A DNA stretch of 64,000 nt from Eudromia elegans (GCA_003342815.1 PTEX01000205.1:950252-1014251), one strand, 5' to 3'. Positions 35,201 through 48,479 are shown, numbered from the stretch's first letter. The notes: generated by a model not told the origin, from the letters alone. Numbers and translations are program-made.

Positions 35201-37765
35201 ATAGAGATGTTGAGTCTGGTTGCAGAAGTTCTATAACAAACTCCTGTTTTATAGATTCATGCTATTTATTAGCTGCCACTGCATTATCTATATATGCAGT
35301 TGCTGTATGTCTGGAAGAGTCTTTTTAGTGAAGTAAGCAATCTATTCTGATTTATATTGAAAAAATAAAAGTCTGCTATTTTTAGGACACATCTCTAGGA
35401 TCTGAAAAGCATTTGGGAGCTTGAGAGGTGCCTGAAATCCAATGAGTATAAGAAGAATTACTGAGTTCTCAGCATTGGTCCTGTCTCAGGTTAGTTTATT
35501 GTATTTGAAGTTTAGAATTTAAACAATACATTATCATATTTTGATGATTCCCACAGAAGAATGAAAATAAAATGTGCTTAAAAACAAACATATACTTAAA
35601 TTTTGGCAGATAAGTCCTTCTTAGTTAACACTTCACAGAAATTACTTGTATGTACTTGACAACAGCATACATTTTTCATAAATCTGATTCTTGTGTTCTC
35701 AGGCAAAATATAAGAAAAGAACAGCAAAAAGGAGTGTGACAGAGATGACATCTTGGTAAACTCACTGAACTTATTATCATCAACGGTGGGAGGAAAGAAA
35801 AAAAAAGAATAATAACCAAGCATATAACTTTGGGTCATTCTTTACTTATCTTTCTGTTCATCCCAACACTATGACCAAATCTGACAAGCTGTTTTCTTTT
35901 GAATGCATGAAAAAAACCTAGCCCGTCCTATTTGACATCCAAGCCTGTTTTTCAGGTTCCAAGTGCTGGTGAGTTAAGGTATGCAATGCAGCCATTAAGC
36001 CTTTCTAATAACCTGAAATATTTATGCTAGGTCTTCCAACCTTCCTCACCTGAATCATGCTACTGTCCCTTCATGGTTTATTTTACGTTACTAAATTTAA
36101 AATGTTTTGGTCCTCATTTGTAAGGTCTGCCTTACAGAGGATAAAGTAACTACCAACTCCTGTATGAATGGTTGCTTAGCCTCCTTTCTTACCGTGTTAT
36201 GAGGATATTCACATGGGAAGTTAGTGTGGTGTCCTGAGTGCATAAACTCGAGGATGAAAGCAATTTTGTTTTCCTCTGGTCTCATTTGGAAGTCAGACCT
36301 TATTTGTACATTACTAGGATGGTGCTGTGACCACTGGTCTTCTCCTGTTCAGTCTGAGGAGTGCTGCCCCGCCAGCTGGAGTTGTTAGCAGACAGCAGGT
36401 CTTCACTTTATCCGGGGATGGAAAGCCATTGCTCTTAGAGGTCTGCTCTCTGTTAACTAGGTACAGAAATAGCCTAGAGAGGCCGTGAGAGTGAGTGAGG
36501 TGCATGACTGCTATGGGATCCTAGCAACAGGGATGAATAAGACAAAAGATAGATGAATTAATAGGTGCAGATCTTCACACATTGTCATATCACATGCCAA
36601 GACACACTGAGGGTGGTGGTGTTAAGTGTGTGAAAGGGTTATCATGTATCAGCCATTTGGAAGGTATGCTTGCTTCCTAGTTGGGAAAGGTCTCTTCATC
36701 TGTACCCTTCTTCTGTAATGATACCCAGCTGTGGATTTAGGTTCCTTATTTTATGAAAGTGTTGGCTTTAAACAGCCTTTGTATAAGCAATGCCATATAC
36801 TGATACTTCTGGATGATATCAAATATATGTTATGTAACTGAAGAAAATTACCCGTCAGAAAAAAATTTCCACTGATGCATTGCATGTAGAGGAATCTCAG
36901 TTTTCGCTGAGTTCATCTTGCTTCACTTTTCCTAGCACAAAATCTCCACAATGTGTATACACTTCAGAAACAACATATAAGGGTTTTTTTGTTTTATTTA
37001 AAAGCTATTTCGAATTGCCCAGGCGTATTTTTGTCCCATATCACCAGCAGGACTCTTAAGCTCAGAATATATTACTGGTTTCTTGATGTGTTATGCGTTA
37101 TCTGACATCTGCTTTCTTTGTCATGCCAAATCCTCCAAGCGATATTTTGAAAGACCTGAAAGATATTTTAAGTGGTAAACATCTTCTGGCAACAATACTT
37201 AATTTCATCACTACTCTTAAAAATTTTGTCTCTGTGTTAATTGCCTTCTGATTTTCCATACGGTCTCTCCATTGGTATTCTAGGATATATTTTTTTTAAC
37301 TGCGCACCTCATGTAGCTGATGCCGTAACTTTTAGAAAGATAGTTATAAAACGGTAATAATCTTCGTGATTTCCTTTCCCTTATTCCCTTCAGGCCAACC
37401 TCATGAACAGAAGAAAAACTAAATCACTGATGCATGAGAAAACAAATACAGTGTTTTTATATATACTGTAGTTTGAGTGTTCTCTCTAGCACTTTTCAAG
37501 AATACTGTTGCATAGTTATCCTAATTACATGGTTGCTGTCTGGCCAGCAAAAAAGAGTTCAACAAAATAACCTTCAGCAATCCTCTAAAGACTGCTCTGG
37601 ACTTTGATATTATTTTATTTAGCTCTGACCTTAGCCTGGTGCTGAAGGTTATCTAACGACTAAAATACTCAATGCTCTCTGCTCTGGATTTTGTGCAGTG
37701 ATAAACATTGTTATGTTTGTGGTAAGATTTTCAGATTTTCTACACAACCAGACTGAATTTCTGTC
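35201..37765. other. Gene-free segment
   Basis: A MEF2-type site CTATTTTTAG lies at 35376-35385, about 180 bases right of the candidate element. Otherwise short minus frames only, and no repeat recognised until the MIR-like piece at 37766. Confidence 0.45.
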
Positions 37766-37808
37766 CAGGGCTTCAGTTTCCCTATTGGTAAACTGGGTTA
37801 ATCATTGA
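37766..37808 (+). repeat. MIR-like SINE fragment
   Basis: GGGCTTCAGTTTCCCTATTG followed by GTAAACTGGGTTAATCATTG follows the MIR core end (CTCAGTTTCCTCATCTGTAA then AATGGGGATAAT). MIR is an old tRNA-derived SINE shared by amniotes. Only about 40 bases remain. Confidence 0.5.
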
Positions 37809-40160
37809 CGTTGAGACCTGTGGATGCCGTGTGCTGTGTACCAACCGTCATTCTCCATATGTTTAATGTTAACTGAGGATCATCATCTACCATCCTTCAC
37901 TTGGAAATAATTCTCAGTAGTTCACTTTCGTCCTGCCCACAGAATGCAGGGAGAGGAGGTCCTCAGGCTGCCCAGGAATGGGTGCTGTAGTGTTCCTCTT
38001 GCACCAGGGAGGAAGAATACACTTCTCCTGACTGGAGGCCCCATTTCAACCCATTGTGAACTGTCCCCTTGAAGGCACTGGGCCAGCTGCATGAGAATGA
38101 TAGACCCAGCACTTGCCAAGTGGCAGTATCTCGCCTTGGCTTGGCTTGCTTGTCTTTCATTTCAGCTTCCCAGGATATCTTGACTTGCTTCAGACGGTGG
38201 TGTTTTTCTTTAAATGTTTTATTTTTAGAGTCTCTCTGTAAAGGAAGGAGCTAAATTTTAATATTTTGGGTTTAGCTGTGTGATCTTAGCAGGCAGAAGC
38301 AAGAGAGGTAAGCCTGCACCCTAGGACGACTGGAAGCTGTGAAGTGCAGTGCAGGGACAAGCCTATCTTGGTAATTGTCTCGCAGTGGGGCTCGTTCCTA
38401 TGAACTCAATACTCTGCTAAAATGCCTGGCTTTTGGTCAGCTCAGAGCTTGGGCAGAACTTGGTTTGCTTCAAAAATCTCACCATAGACATACCCTACAG
38501 CAGGGAAAATCTATTCCTGAAAAATTGAACTATCTTTTTTTTCCCCTTTCAAATAGCCAAGGATTCAAAGAACACCAGAACCCAGACTATTTGGGGTTTT
38601 CTTCCAGAATACTTTTTTCCGTTTCTCGAGATTCATTTATCACTTTATCAAAATATAGTTGGGAAACAAGGGCAGTGAGGGGAACAGGGATTTCAGGGAG
38701 AAGTGGTATACTTCGGAAAAGCATAGAGAAAAGCATCTGTAAAGCTGGACTACCCCACTAGAACAAACTAGTTTCAAAGCCAACAGACATTACAAGACCA
38801 ACTATTCCCAAAGGGGAACTATGGGCTGCAAAGCAAAGACGAGCTGTGTGAGTATGTGTGTGCTGGAATCCAGGGCTAGTGAGAAGAGAGAGATGCCTTG
38901 TTTAATAAACATATGCTAGAAGGGTGAAAGCTGCGGTAATTCAGTGTCTGAGTCCTACCCACCTCTCCATTTCACAAATTGTCTCTTTCATATGGATATA
39001 GAGTTGACCTTGCAGGCTTTTAGGCTCCTAGTGAACGGGGTCAGTCGGGGCCCAAGCCACCGCTCAGCCTCCCCCACACATACCCCAGTTATATCTTTTT
39101 ACTATCTCTGCTGGACACCGCACCTTTCTGTAATTATAAATGTCTGCTTTCTGTCACTTCAAAGGTTTCCCAGCACTGGGAGTCCTTCTTCAAAGACTTT
39201 ACATCGCTGAAGAACCTCTGTCATTGACAGGAGGTCTGTCTTTGAAGTTTTTCATGCCACTTATTGATTTCCCCTTTTTAGGATGTTCATATTAGAAAAT
39301 ATTTCACTGTGTGTGAAAATCTGTGTATTTTTATGTTGTTGAGGAGCTACCTCTTTGAAGAACAACACTGTTGCAGCCGTGTCTCTGTATGAAGAAATCT
39401 GATAGTGTATCTGCTGTGTGCTTTGTGTTCCTTCAAGCCTTCATTTTTAGAAACTTCCTGTCTTTGTTTCTTTTCTACTTTTAGGCACTGCTTAGGTACT
39501 TAAGTCGGTGTGAAGCTTTATCACCTATGTGAATAGGTTTAATTTAATGGTATTGTCCCAGTGCTTAAAACTTTGCATATACTTAAGTAGATATCCTATT
39601 GAATCAGCAATAAAAAATGGTAACAATAACTTTGATTTCAGTAAGTGAAAATAATTTTTGCATGTTTAAGTAAGGAAGTATTTGGCAGTATAGCTGTGCT
39701 GCTGGCCTTGTAAATTTAAAATTGGTTAACAATATGCATCAAGACAAGAAAACTCTACATTTTTCAACAGAAGGATGCTCTCATATCATTGTCATATGCT
39801 CTTTTATCATTGACATATCATCGTCAATTCTATACTCAGCTACCAAAAGGGACAGTGAGGGCCCAGTCTGTCAGATTAATGGCCAAGTCCCTTGCTTAGC
39901 AGAAACTGTTTGGACAGTGATGTAAGCACAGCTTTACGTTTTGGGGGATTAAGGCAAACTCATCCGGGCTGTGTTAACAATTTGGCTGTGAGGGAGATAG
40001 GAATCACTTGATGGGTCGTAAGAACTTCAACACCTTTTCCAAACTCCTCTCTCATTCTGTTCTAGTGGGCAATTTTGATAGCTAACATTTTGGAGACTTG
40101 AATCACTTTGAAAGTATCTGAAAAGGAAATCCTTTTTCTGTATCTTGTTTATTTATTTAG
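37809..40160. other. Gene-free segment
   Basis: The 128-codon plus frame at 38375-38761 has no recognisable domain and no splice signals at its edges. Overlapping minus frames at 37922-38160 share bases. No repeat assigned. Confidence 0.45.
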
Positions 40161-40332
40161 GGTTGATTTTGAACCATCTATTTATGCCAAGGATACAGGC
40201 ATTTTTGTATATATAATAAGGACTCTTCCATTGGAGTTGTCTGTAAAATGCCTCTGCAAATTAAGCAAGCTTGGACATTTCAAAGAAGAGGTCTCCGAAA
40301 CCAGCGCTCAGTTTGCTCATTGCAACCTTTGA
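40161..40332 (+). other. Open segment after an acceptor-like site
   Basis: TTTATTTATTTAG ends at 40160 and a frame stays open for 57 codons after it, beginning VDFEPSIYAKDTGIFVY, before a stop at 40332. The acceptor tract is T-rich but short. No donor or poly(A) context was found, and the peptide is unfamiliar. Weak candidate for a terminal exon. Confidence 0.15.
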
Positions 40333-41389
40333 CATTATGAAGAGCTTCAAGGAATTGCCTTCTGAAACTGTTTACCTTCTGAGGTGGCTTCCTGGGTAAG
40401 TTCATGTTGTTCATACAGAAAGAGGAAACTTTTGACCTTGGATTACTTCAAAGGTCTGATAGTTTGTCTTTTTCCCCTCTCAATATTTTGTCAGTTCCCC
40501 CTTCTTCACACATAGGTAATTGTAGGCTTTTTGTTCTTTGGGATCAAAAGCTATGGACTATGGCCTTATTCTTTTTATTCCCTTAACTATCATAGTGTCT
40601 GCTCTAATTTACTGAATATAGTGAAAATAACTGCCTAGGAGATATACGTGCTGTATAGAACATTCTTGAATAACCTTTACTTTAGAACAGACAAGTATTT
40701 TATTCTACTGATATAATGGACTTCAGATATAACAGCTACTTTCCTGGTCACCACAAAAAGTCTCAATTGCTGAATGTGTCTGAGAGGTGTACTGTTAATG
40801 GGGAGCAGTTCGGCCTGTGCAGAAGGGGTCTGACCATTCTGGACTTTGAGCACCTGTGGGATTGGCCCAACATTGTGGTATATTCCGTGAATGGTTTGTG
40901 ACACCGGGTCTGTCGTGCACGTGAGCTCTATGCTCGTGCCTTGTATGCCAAGAGTGCTCTGGCAGTGCAGCGCCTGCACAGGTGCATTCCGTGATCCGTG
41001 CTTTCCTGGGCCTGCCTCGGTACCCCAGGAGCTTTGTTCCATTGCTGCAGAGGCAAGCAAGGCCGGGGGGAATTGCCCATGAAGTTCACATTTCCAAGAA
41101 CCTGCTAGCCAGCTGGGGTGCCTGGCACGGCAGCCACCAAGTGCATGACCCAAGTTAGTAGGTTTGTCTGAAACTTGTTGCAGAAATACGTGTCTAGCTA
41201 AATGCTTAGAGTGATCAAGTTTGTTTATGTATCGATTGATTATAGAATGTATGGCTGCTTGTAGTGCTCTTCTCTGTGGATCATTAATGTGATTCTCCTT
41301 TCACTAGTTTTAAGCTGTAGCATTGTAAGACAAACATCCTCCTTCAGCTGTTTTCATTATACTGCATGCTATTATAAAATGAAAGGGGA
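40333..41389. other. Gene-free segment holding the longest open frame
   Basis: A minus frame of 158 codons (40677-41153) is the longest in the window. It lies in a GC- and CpG-richer patch, where stops are rarer, and two plus frames overlap it. The peptide shows no signal peptide, membrane span or motif I know. Most likely chance or an old decayed repeat. Confidence 0.35.
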
Positions 41390-41640
41390 ATGTTGTACTT
41401 TATCTCTTTTTATATTATAAAAATAATGAAGAGGATAATTATCAAGGCTGTAGTGCAATTTCATGGCATTGCTGTCAGTTACAAACTGCTTGAGCTGCAT
41501 TCCTTTAGTTGAAAATGTCAAGAAAACCCCATGATTGAAATACAGTCATCTAATTAATTTCTCTCTATTATTACTTGCATAGCCTGCGTCTGTGCAGAAT
41601 CCTCACTGATGGTTAATAAAAAGAGAATGAAATGTAGACA
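41390..41640. promoter_or_regulatory. Candidate conserved noncoding element
   Basis: AGAGGATAATTATCAAGG, CATCTAATTAATTTCTC and CTGATGGTTAATAAAAAG with repeat-free surroundings. GATAATTATC is a near-palindromic homeodomain/GATA-type word. Confidence 0.38.
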
Positions 41641-43179
41641 GTCCAGTTTTAGCTTTTAAGTTCTGAGTATCTTTCCAAGCCCAACCTTTCATTGTGCTGA
41701 TAAACACAAATTAGCAGACTGAAAGAAAAAAAAAAAAAAGCTAAAATTTTGCCTGTTGTTGGTGCAGAGCCTTTGCTGAGTGTCTGTTTTATCCTGTCTC
41801 TCTTCACTAATCCAGTTCAAAGCTGAGCATCTTATCTGAAGTCTTACTGGTCTTGCCAGTTTCTTGATGTGCACCATTCCTACCGGGTCCATCGGGTACC
41901 ATATTCTCTGAAGACCTCTGCCCTCTTACACTGCTGGATCGTAGTATTTGTTACTCTTTGTAATAGATGTTACTGGGTCTGTATATGCTACATGGGGCTG
42001 GGCTGCTTATACAAACACCAGCCGCTCTCCTGATTTTGGGTCCCTGAAACCACATTTGTAGAAATGCCAAGATGTGTCTGTATCCAGCTTTATCTCTTTG
42101 TTCCTTTTAAGATTCAAAACCAGGCTGCTTAAATGGTGTCAGTGGGAGGCAGCTAGCTCCAGCCAGAAGGTGGAGGCTTGTTGCCACCTAAAAAACTTGC
42201 TGTTAAGAAATGCAGGTGTAAATCTGCACATTTGTGCAAAGGACCAAGGACATGTACTGTGTATAAGCAGAAGCTGAAAGGAATGTAGTCCTGCTCTAGA
42301 GAGCAAAACCTGAGAACAAGTGCTTTCCTATATAGTGATTAGCATTTGCAGGACCAGTCTCTGTGTGAGGAGGGAGAGATGGTGTGGGATACCCAAGTGA
42401 CTTCCCTAAGTTCAGTGTCTCACCCAAGCTGAAGCCCTACTTATGTTGGTACTGACAGCTGCAAAGGTTTGTATTTACACTAATTCCATTTTAAAAATCC
42501 TTTTTTTCTTAAATAGCTGTGTTAAACTTTGGAAATATTGCTTTTTTTTTTCTTGATGAGTGATGTAGCACTAGATTTTCTCTAGCAAGAGCATTAAGAT
42601 GCTTTTCATTATCACAGACTTGAGGATTTCACGGTATCCTTCAGAAGAGACCATTTATATTCATACAGTAGAGATAGAGATCTATTTTACACAAGGGCGT
42701 TTGGGCTACAAAGAGCACTCAAGGAGGGTATGGCAGAACTGTTCCCGTAGCTCTTAGTTCGCAAGTTACTTCTCTAACACATTCACATTCCTTCCTGCTC
42801 ACGTATTGGTCAGCGAAGGGTGTTAAAAATCAAACCCCAAAGCTTTTTGGATGGCAGTGTGATCCCTTTGGAACTGATGCCATCTTTGTAAGCGATTTCA
42901 GGTTGGCCTGGGCTTCATCCATGGCAGATAACTGCAGCAACATACAATGCATTCAGCGGAGAGATTGTCCAGTCTCCTGCTCTTGTCTTTTGCTTGATCT
43001 AAACCTATCAAAATGTGTCACTGAAGTCTTCTGTAGAGGGGAAAAAATATATTTCTCACCAACCTGAGTGAAAATATGGAAACTTGGAGAGCAAAACTCC
43101 CATTACGAACTCTCCAGTTGTATCCGTGATCAGATGTGCTTATTAAACCTCATGCTGAAGACCCTCTTTGTTTATTTCT
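41641..43179. other. Gene-free segment
   Basis: An A-rich run is at 41725-41739. Around 42395-42440 CCCAAGTGACTTCCCTAAG faintly recalls a MIR tail, too short to call. No gene recognised. Confidence 0.45.
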
Positions 43180-43400
43180 TGTTTTTAATGGAAATCAGTT
43201 TTTCAAAATTCCCCACAAAAGTTCATTAGCATTGATGAGTTCTGCGTTCCACATATGACACTGCCTCCTGCAGGCTAAGCTATAAGTATTCAATATAATT
43301 ATGGCAGACCATAAATAATGAATATACCTATCAAGGCTTTGCAGGATTGCTTGTGACGTGAACATAAAATATTCTGAGAATAGGAAAAGCAATTGCTTGG
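43180..43400. promoter_or_regulatory. Candidate conserved noncoding element
   Basis: AAGTTCATTAGCATTGATGA, AATATAATTATGGCAG and ACCATAAATAATGAATATAC are densely arranged in repeat-free DNA. The 65-codon minus frame over it is unremarkable. Confidence 0.38.
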
Positions 43401-45933
43401 TATCGGCTGTTTAATTGTCTGATTTATAGAGAGGGAGTTGAGCCTGGGTTTGGGCCATGTTAGTTAATTCTAGAGGCTTGTGCTTGAGTGGCTTTTACTC
43501 TAGCCTGCCATAGACATTTGTGCAAAGCAATTGAGTGTTGGTTTTGCTTCTTCACTGCTGCTGCTGTTGCAAATGCTCTGAGTTCTTCTGAAATGGTTGA
43601 AATAGCAGGCTGTGCACCTAGAGTGGCTGGCAGCGTGGCACGTCCCTTCTGCCAGGTATTCCGGGTACGCTTGGCAGCTCCGATGAGGAATGAGTTAATA
43701 TCTTCTACCAGGGCTCAGTGTTGTGTTTGGGCAGAGCTCTGCACTGGAGGGAGCCGCGTCCCTTTGCTCATATTGCCTCAAGGAATCACGTCTCCAAATG
43801 CAGAAGCCCTGCTAGGTGTCCTGGCAGCCCGGAGAAGTCCTCCCTCCCTTTGCTGCTCCGCTTCAGGGGGTGAAAATTCTTTCTAGTAGCGTAGCCAGCC
43901 AGTTTTGGTTGCCAAAACATTAGGTGAGTTTCAGCTCTGGTCCTACTTTCCCCTCACCTCTTCTGTCCTTCTGTATTTCTGTGCTGTAATAGAAAGGCAA
44001 GCAGTGTGCCTTTCTCGCTGCCCTTTTTCTCGTGGTAATACATCTGTGGTACCTCTGGAAATCAGCTGCTTTTTAATTTGGACCATCCAAAACTTAGGAA
44101 ATGTTGATAGAAAGAATGTAATTTTGCAATGTGTGGTGTTTTTTTTTAGCTGCAAAAATTAAAATGATGGCACATACAAATATCCTTTTATTTCACCAAA
44201 GGTCCTTTTACTCCAGTGATTGGGAGGAAACAAAACCACTTGCTTTAGAGGAAAGCAAAATAACTCTGTGATCACCAGTTGTAAGACAATCTGTACTCAA
44301 AGAACAGTTTTATGTAACGTTCAGGACGCAGGAGATGGAATCTGTTGTGAACTTGAAGACTTTTCCTTCTCATATTTTTATGGTCAGTCTAGGGGTCTCT
44401 TCAGCTTGCATCTTTCAAATTCAGCACATGTTTTACAATGGGCTGCAGGAGGATGACTTGAATCACCTAGTTTTCCAAAAGCTGTATGTTTCTCTTGGTT
44501 AAATTAAAGCAGGTGTGAAGTCACTCAGTTTCAATCATTTTGGTTGTTCTCTTTTGATAGTGAAGTTAGGGAGGAAAACCAGCATGCAAAGATACTGTTT
44601 ACTTTTAAGGGATAAAATAAAAGTCACAATAGAGAAATATAAGCATCTTTTTAAATCTGAGACAGAGAGCTGGGAATAGGTAAGTAGTCCAAAAATGAAA
44701 GGAGCTCAGCTTGTAAATGGATTATATTAGGGTGTGTTTGGAAAGTGCTCTTGGAAATGCATTGTGTAACCTATCACAAAAACAAACCCAGAAATCCGTG
44801 AGGTTATGTGGAATGGTTCCCTGATCTGAGCACGATATGGTGTTAGCAAATGACTGTTCTGTGCATTGTGTGCTGCCAAGCTCATTTTGCATGATCTTCA
44901 GTGTGTTGCAGGCTTAAAGCGCTTGGTCATTATTTCTGTCTCAGGGAGTCTGTTGGTTTTATGATCTGCATTTGCCTTATGAATTCTCCAAGTCTAATTT
45001 CTTTGCTTACCTTCAACTGAGGCATTTCATAGTTATACAAATATGTGTTTATCTCTTTCTCTGCTTGAGGCTGTTCTGAACTGCCAGGATCTCACGGAGG
45101 GCTAATTCCAGTAATGTGCAACACTCCGAATGCGCCTGCAAAGGTGGCAAGGGATAGAGCACAGAAAGAGCGTTACAACAGCTCAGGAGGGGAATGCCAG
45201 TGAAGCACAGGGACAAGAATGTCTAAAAAGGCCAACACGTGATCCGTCCCTGACAAACTGATCATATAGTTATACACAGACACTCTGATACCAGCACTTA
45301 AAAGGCTGGTTACCTGCCATACTTGTTCTGTATATCTAATTTATACAAAAGTCACTGTTGAGTTGGCTCTGCTTTGCCATTTGACTTTCTTCTGTTCTTA
45401 GTTTATGCAGTGATTATCTTTGTAGAGACACTTTGCAGTTGTTAAATTTGTGATTTTATTCAACTTTTCTTTTTTTAACCAAAAGGCGGGAACTTTTTGT
45501 ATCAAATGTAGTTAAATCTCTTTCCTTGAGAATTTTGGCTGTGTTCAACATAATATTGGATCCAATGGCTGATACCCCAGCTGACCATCTGGCAGGTGAT
45601 TTTCCTGCCCTTGTGTTCATGAAAGAATAGTTTGTCAAGAAGGAAAATAAAAAGAAGGACTCCGATGTGTTATGGATAGCTTTCTTGGAATCTCCCTGTG
45701 AGCAACTGTCGAGACAGCTGATCTGGTTTTGTTTATATTGCTTTGGAACAATCTCTGAGTATTAGTTAGGTCTTTGACTTATTATTATTTAGAGCCAGTT
45801 TAGACAAGTAAATAATCCCTTTGACCTCAGTGACACAATTAAAACGTGTGGTTAGAACTTGGCTTTAGATTCTAGATGCTGGAGTGGGTAAGAACTAAGT
45901 GGTAGCGGGTTGTCTCTCTTTTCTGCTTCTTAA
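43401..45933. other. Gene-free segment
   Basis: A 132-codon plus frame at 43488-43886 lies in a GC-richer patch and shows cysteine-rich but unrecognisable sequence. No repeat assigned; no clear splice context. Confidence 0.4.
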
Positions 45934-45956
45934 AAGAACATTTTAAGAATGTTCTT
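45934..45956. repeat. Perfect 9-bp inverted repeat
   Basis: AAGAACATT and AATGTTCTT flank a 5-base loop. The half-sites resemble steroid-receptor halves (AGAACA/TGTTCT), but their spacing is too wide for the classical three-base element. Confidence 0.85.
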
Positions 45957-45979
45957 GTTCTAGGAGAACTCGTCGAACA

Positions 45980-46056
45980 CTACGAGTAAACCAGGAGAGT
46001 GCTTCTTAAAAAAGAATTAAATGGTGAGAGCAAAAAATGTCCTGGTTTACTCCTAG
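45980..46056. repeat. 17-bp inverted repeat with 43-base loop
   Basis: The left arm (45980-45996) reads CTACGAGTAAACCAGGA; the right arm (46040-46056), TCCTGGTTTACTCCTAG, is its reverse complement at 16 of 17 positions. The long loop does not pair further, so it is not a good pre-microRNA. It could be the terminal repeat pair of a tiny decayed transposon or a chance structure. Confidence 0.85.
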
Positions 46057-46845
46057 TACACCGAAAGCTACCACTGGAATTGTTTGTATTGCGTGTATGG
46101 AAGTTTTCCTTTGTGCTGGAATCTTTGCTGTGTTGGATTTCTGTCTTTGTCATCTGGAGTGCAATGGGCAGTGGTTTGAAATTTTTGTGATCAAATGTTT
46201 TGATGTACACTTAAAATATACATTTAAAATGGGCAAATTGAAAAGCTTAATGTTTTAAACTATTTTAGAGTTCTGGTTCTTGTGAAGCACAACATGAATA
46301 CAGAGGGATGTATTGGATATAAGGAAAGAAGAGCATCATCATACAGCTTTCATTGAGGTTCTCTTTATGTTGAAAAAGAAATGGATATGGTCTGGTAGTA
46401 AATGAGCAATGCTTAAGCTGTATTCAGATCCTGTATTCCTACTTAAATTATTATGACAATAAGATCAAGAAATCTTATATGGAACTTCCCCATAAGAATG
46501 AGTTTGAGAGAGCAGATATAGCTGTAGGATAGCTGCAGATGTGCAGGTATGTCCCTCCAAGTTCAGAGGTGTTTTAAGGCTAAACCTGTTTCTTCTCATG
46601 TGCCTCACTAAATTGTATCTTATGCTTCTATACTAGAGTTGGCCGTAGTAAATACAAATAAAATTTTAAAAGACCCCTGCCTATAAAATGTGACATAAAT
46701 GTAAAATTGAAATGTGGCTATATGGCTCTTATCCATCTTGGTAACCCATGGGAAATGACAGAAAGACATTTTAAAATCCCTTCTTAAAATTTCCGTTCTG
46801 TTTCTAATCTAAAGCTTGAAGGTAGAAGCATGTTGGATTTCTTTT

Positions 46846-46847
<2 letters not shown>
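46057..46847. other. Gene-free segment
   Basis: Short open frames at 45999-46258 overlap in two frames. Nothing recognised. Confidence 0.5.

Positions 46848-46876
<29 letters not shown>
46848..46876. repeat. Poly(T) tract, 29 bases
   Basis: Uninterrupted T run, preceded by TTTTTCTTTTTC-like sequence. Birds lack Alu- or L1-style A tails, so this is either a simple-sequence expansion or the tail of a minus-strand retrocopy; no retrocopy body was recognised to its left. Confidence 0.95.
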
Positions 46877-46883
<7 letters not shown>

Positions 46884-48479
46884 CCCAGAGATTTTGAAAC
46901 ATTTAAAAAATACGAGGCTGGAGTCTGGCATTGGTGTAATCCAGGTAAAACAGCAGGAACTATTGTAATCCAGTGAAAAGGATTCGATAAATCTGAAACT
47001 GTTACAGCAGCAGTGGGATACTTTCAACATAATTCCCATTTCTTTGGGAACAATTTTGTAATTTTAAGTATTTATTTATAAGGTAACTGGCATAAAGAAG
47101 TAAAAGTGCCAGTGTTTTCAATTCTTAACTAGTAATCATCATCTAGTTCAATTCAGGGTAGAGCAGCTACTGCAATACATGAGAAACACAAGATAATAAT
47201 GGAATCTTAGCTGAGAACACAGAACATCTTGTATTTGTAATCACATCCATCTTGTAAATGAACAGAAACTTTAATTGAAGAAAAACTTACTATGGGAATT
47301 GCTAGCAACAAAATGCTGTCTCATGAACCTCACTTCAACTAGATGTTATTTGTCACAAATCAAATTTGTTCAAATATTTTGATAGAAGGAAAGCAAATCC
47401 TCAGTAGAGCTTTTTGGAGCTACAGATCTGTCAGTATGTTTTCCAGTAGGGAGCTATTCAATAACATTTTTATATGCAGAATTCTGGGTACATTATATAA
47501 TAAAAATCAGTGAAATTTAGCGCATTTTCAACTTCTTATGGAAAATTTTAGTAATATTAAGTTTGGAGCAGTTAATGGTAATTTTATTTGGGGTTAAATA
47601 ATTCCAAAATCAGAGACCGAGGAATTAATCGCAAAACAATACTGTGAGACAGGCCATGATGCTGAAAGGCAATGAATCCATATTGAGAAGTGTCAGTAGA
47701 TCCACAGCCAAGCAGAGGAGATGTTGGAGAAACCTGAGCAAATCCTGTCCTATAACCATTTCTGAATTAGCAGAAATATTAGTCATAAAATGGCAGTTGT
47801 TATTTTATTCCTGTATTCTATTATGCTATTTTAGTGTATTTCTTTCTTTAGTATATGGTTCTGGCATTTTTTGAATAGCAAGGAAGAGCCTACTGGTTTT
47901 CCACTACTGGTTTTCCTTTCTGGATTACTTATATTTCCCTTTTGTCATCCCCCAGTGACAAAGAGGGGCAGGAGTGGAGAGGGATTTGTATTTCCTTCTG
48001 CAGTACATGCTGCAAAGTTCCTGCGAGGGCATCCTGTGTCACTAGAGCATGGATATTGGCATATTGGATCTCTCCTGTCAGCTTGGTAAGGTCTCACACT
48101 GCCATTTCCATCCCTCATTTTAAAAGGAATTTTAACAGCCCTGTGCGCTCACTGCTGAGGCGTGTTGGTCTCCAGTTTAATTGCATTTCTTCACAAAAAA
48201 TACGAGATCATGGGTATTTCTAAACACACAGACAGGATAAAGCCACCCCAACAAATCAGTTAATTGTACTACATGCTCATCCAGTTTCAGCATTTCACAC
48301 TCTGTAAAAGAGTGGGTAAAGTCTCATCTACCGTAACGGCTTCTATGCACTACAATCCTTAAATCCAGTAATAAACTTGGATACAAATGTGACTAAAATA
48401 ACTTTATTTAAAAAAAAAAAAAAACTGCTCAAAAAGGAGCTTATTCAGTGCCATACAACATGTTTTCACAACAGCTGTC
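46877..48479. other. Gene-free segment
   Basis: AT-rich, with an A run at about 48412-48424. Plus frames at 47644-48223 are short and overlap. No repeat assigned. Confidence 0.45.

Noticed and set aside
35187-35207. CR1-type AGAATAGAACTG terminus
   Set aside because: No other CR1 words nearby; chance match.
40677-41153. 158-codon minus frame as a protein-coding gene
   Set aside because: No family, no motif, overlapping plus frames, and a stop-poor GC-rich setting. Kept only as a low-interest finding.
42395-42440. MIR tail fragment
   Set aside because: Similarity too short and imperfect to separate from chance.
43488-43886. 132-codon plus frame as a gene
   Set aside because: No recognisable domain, no splice or poly(A) context, low-complexity GC-rich patch.
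45934-45956. Glucocorticoid/androgen response element
   Set aside because: Half-sites are separated by nine bases, not the classical three.
45980-46056. Pre-microRNA hairpin
   Set aside because: The 43-base loop is too large and pairing does not extend beyond the 17-bp arms.
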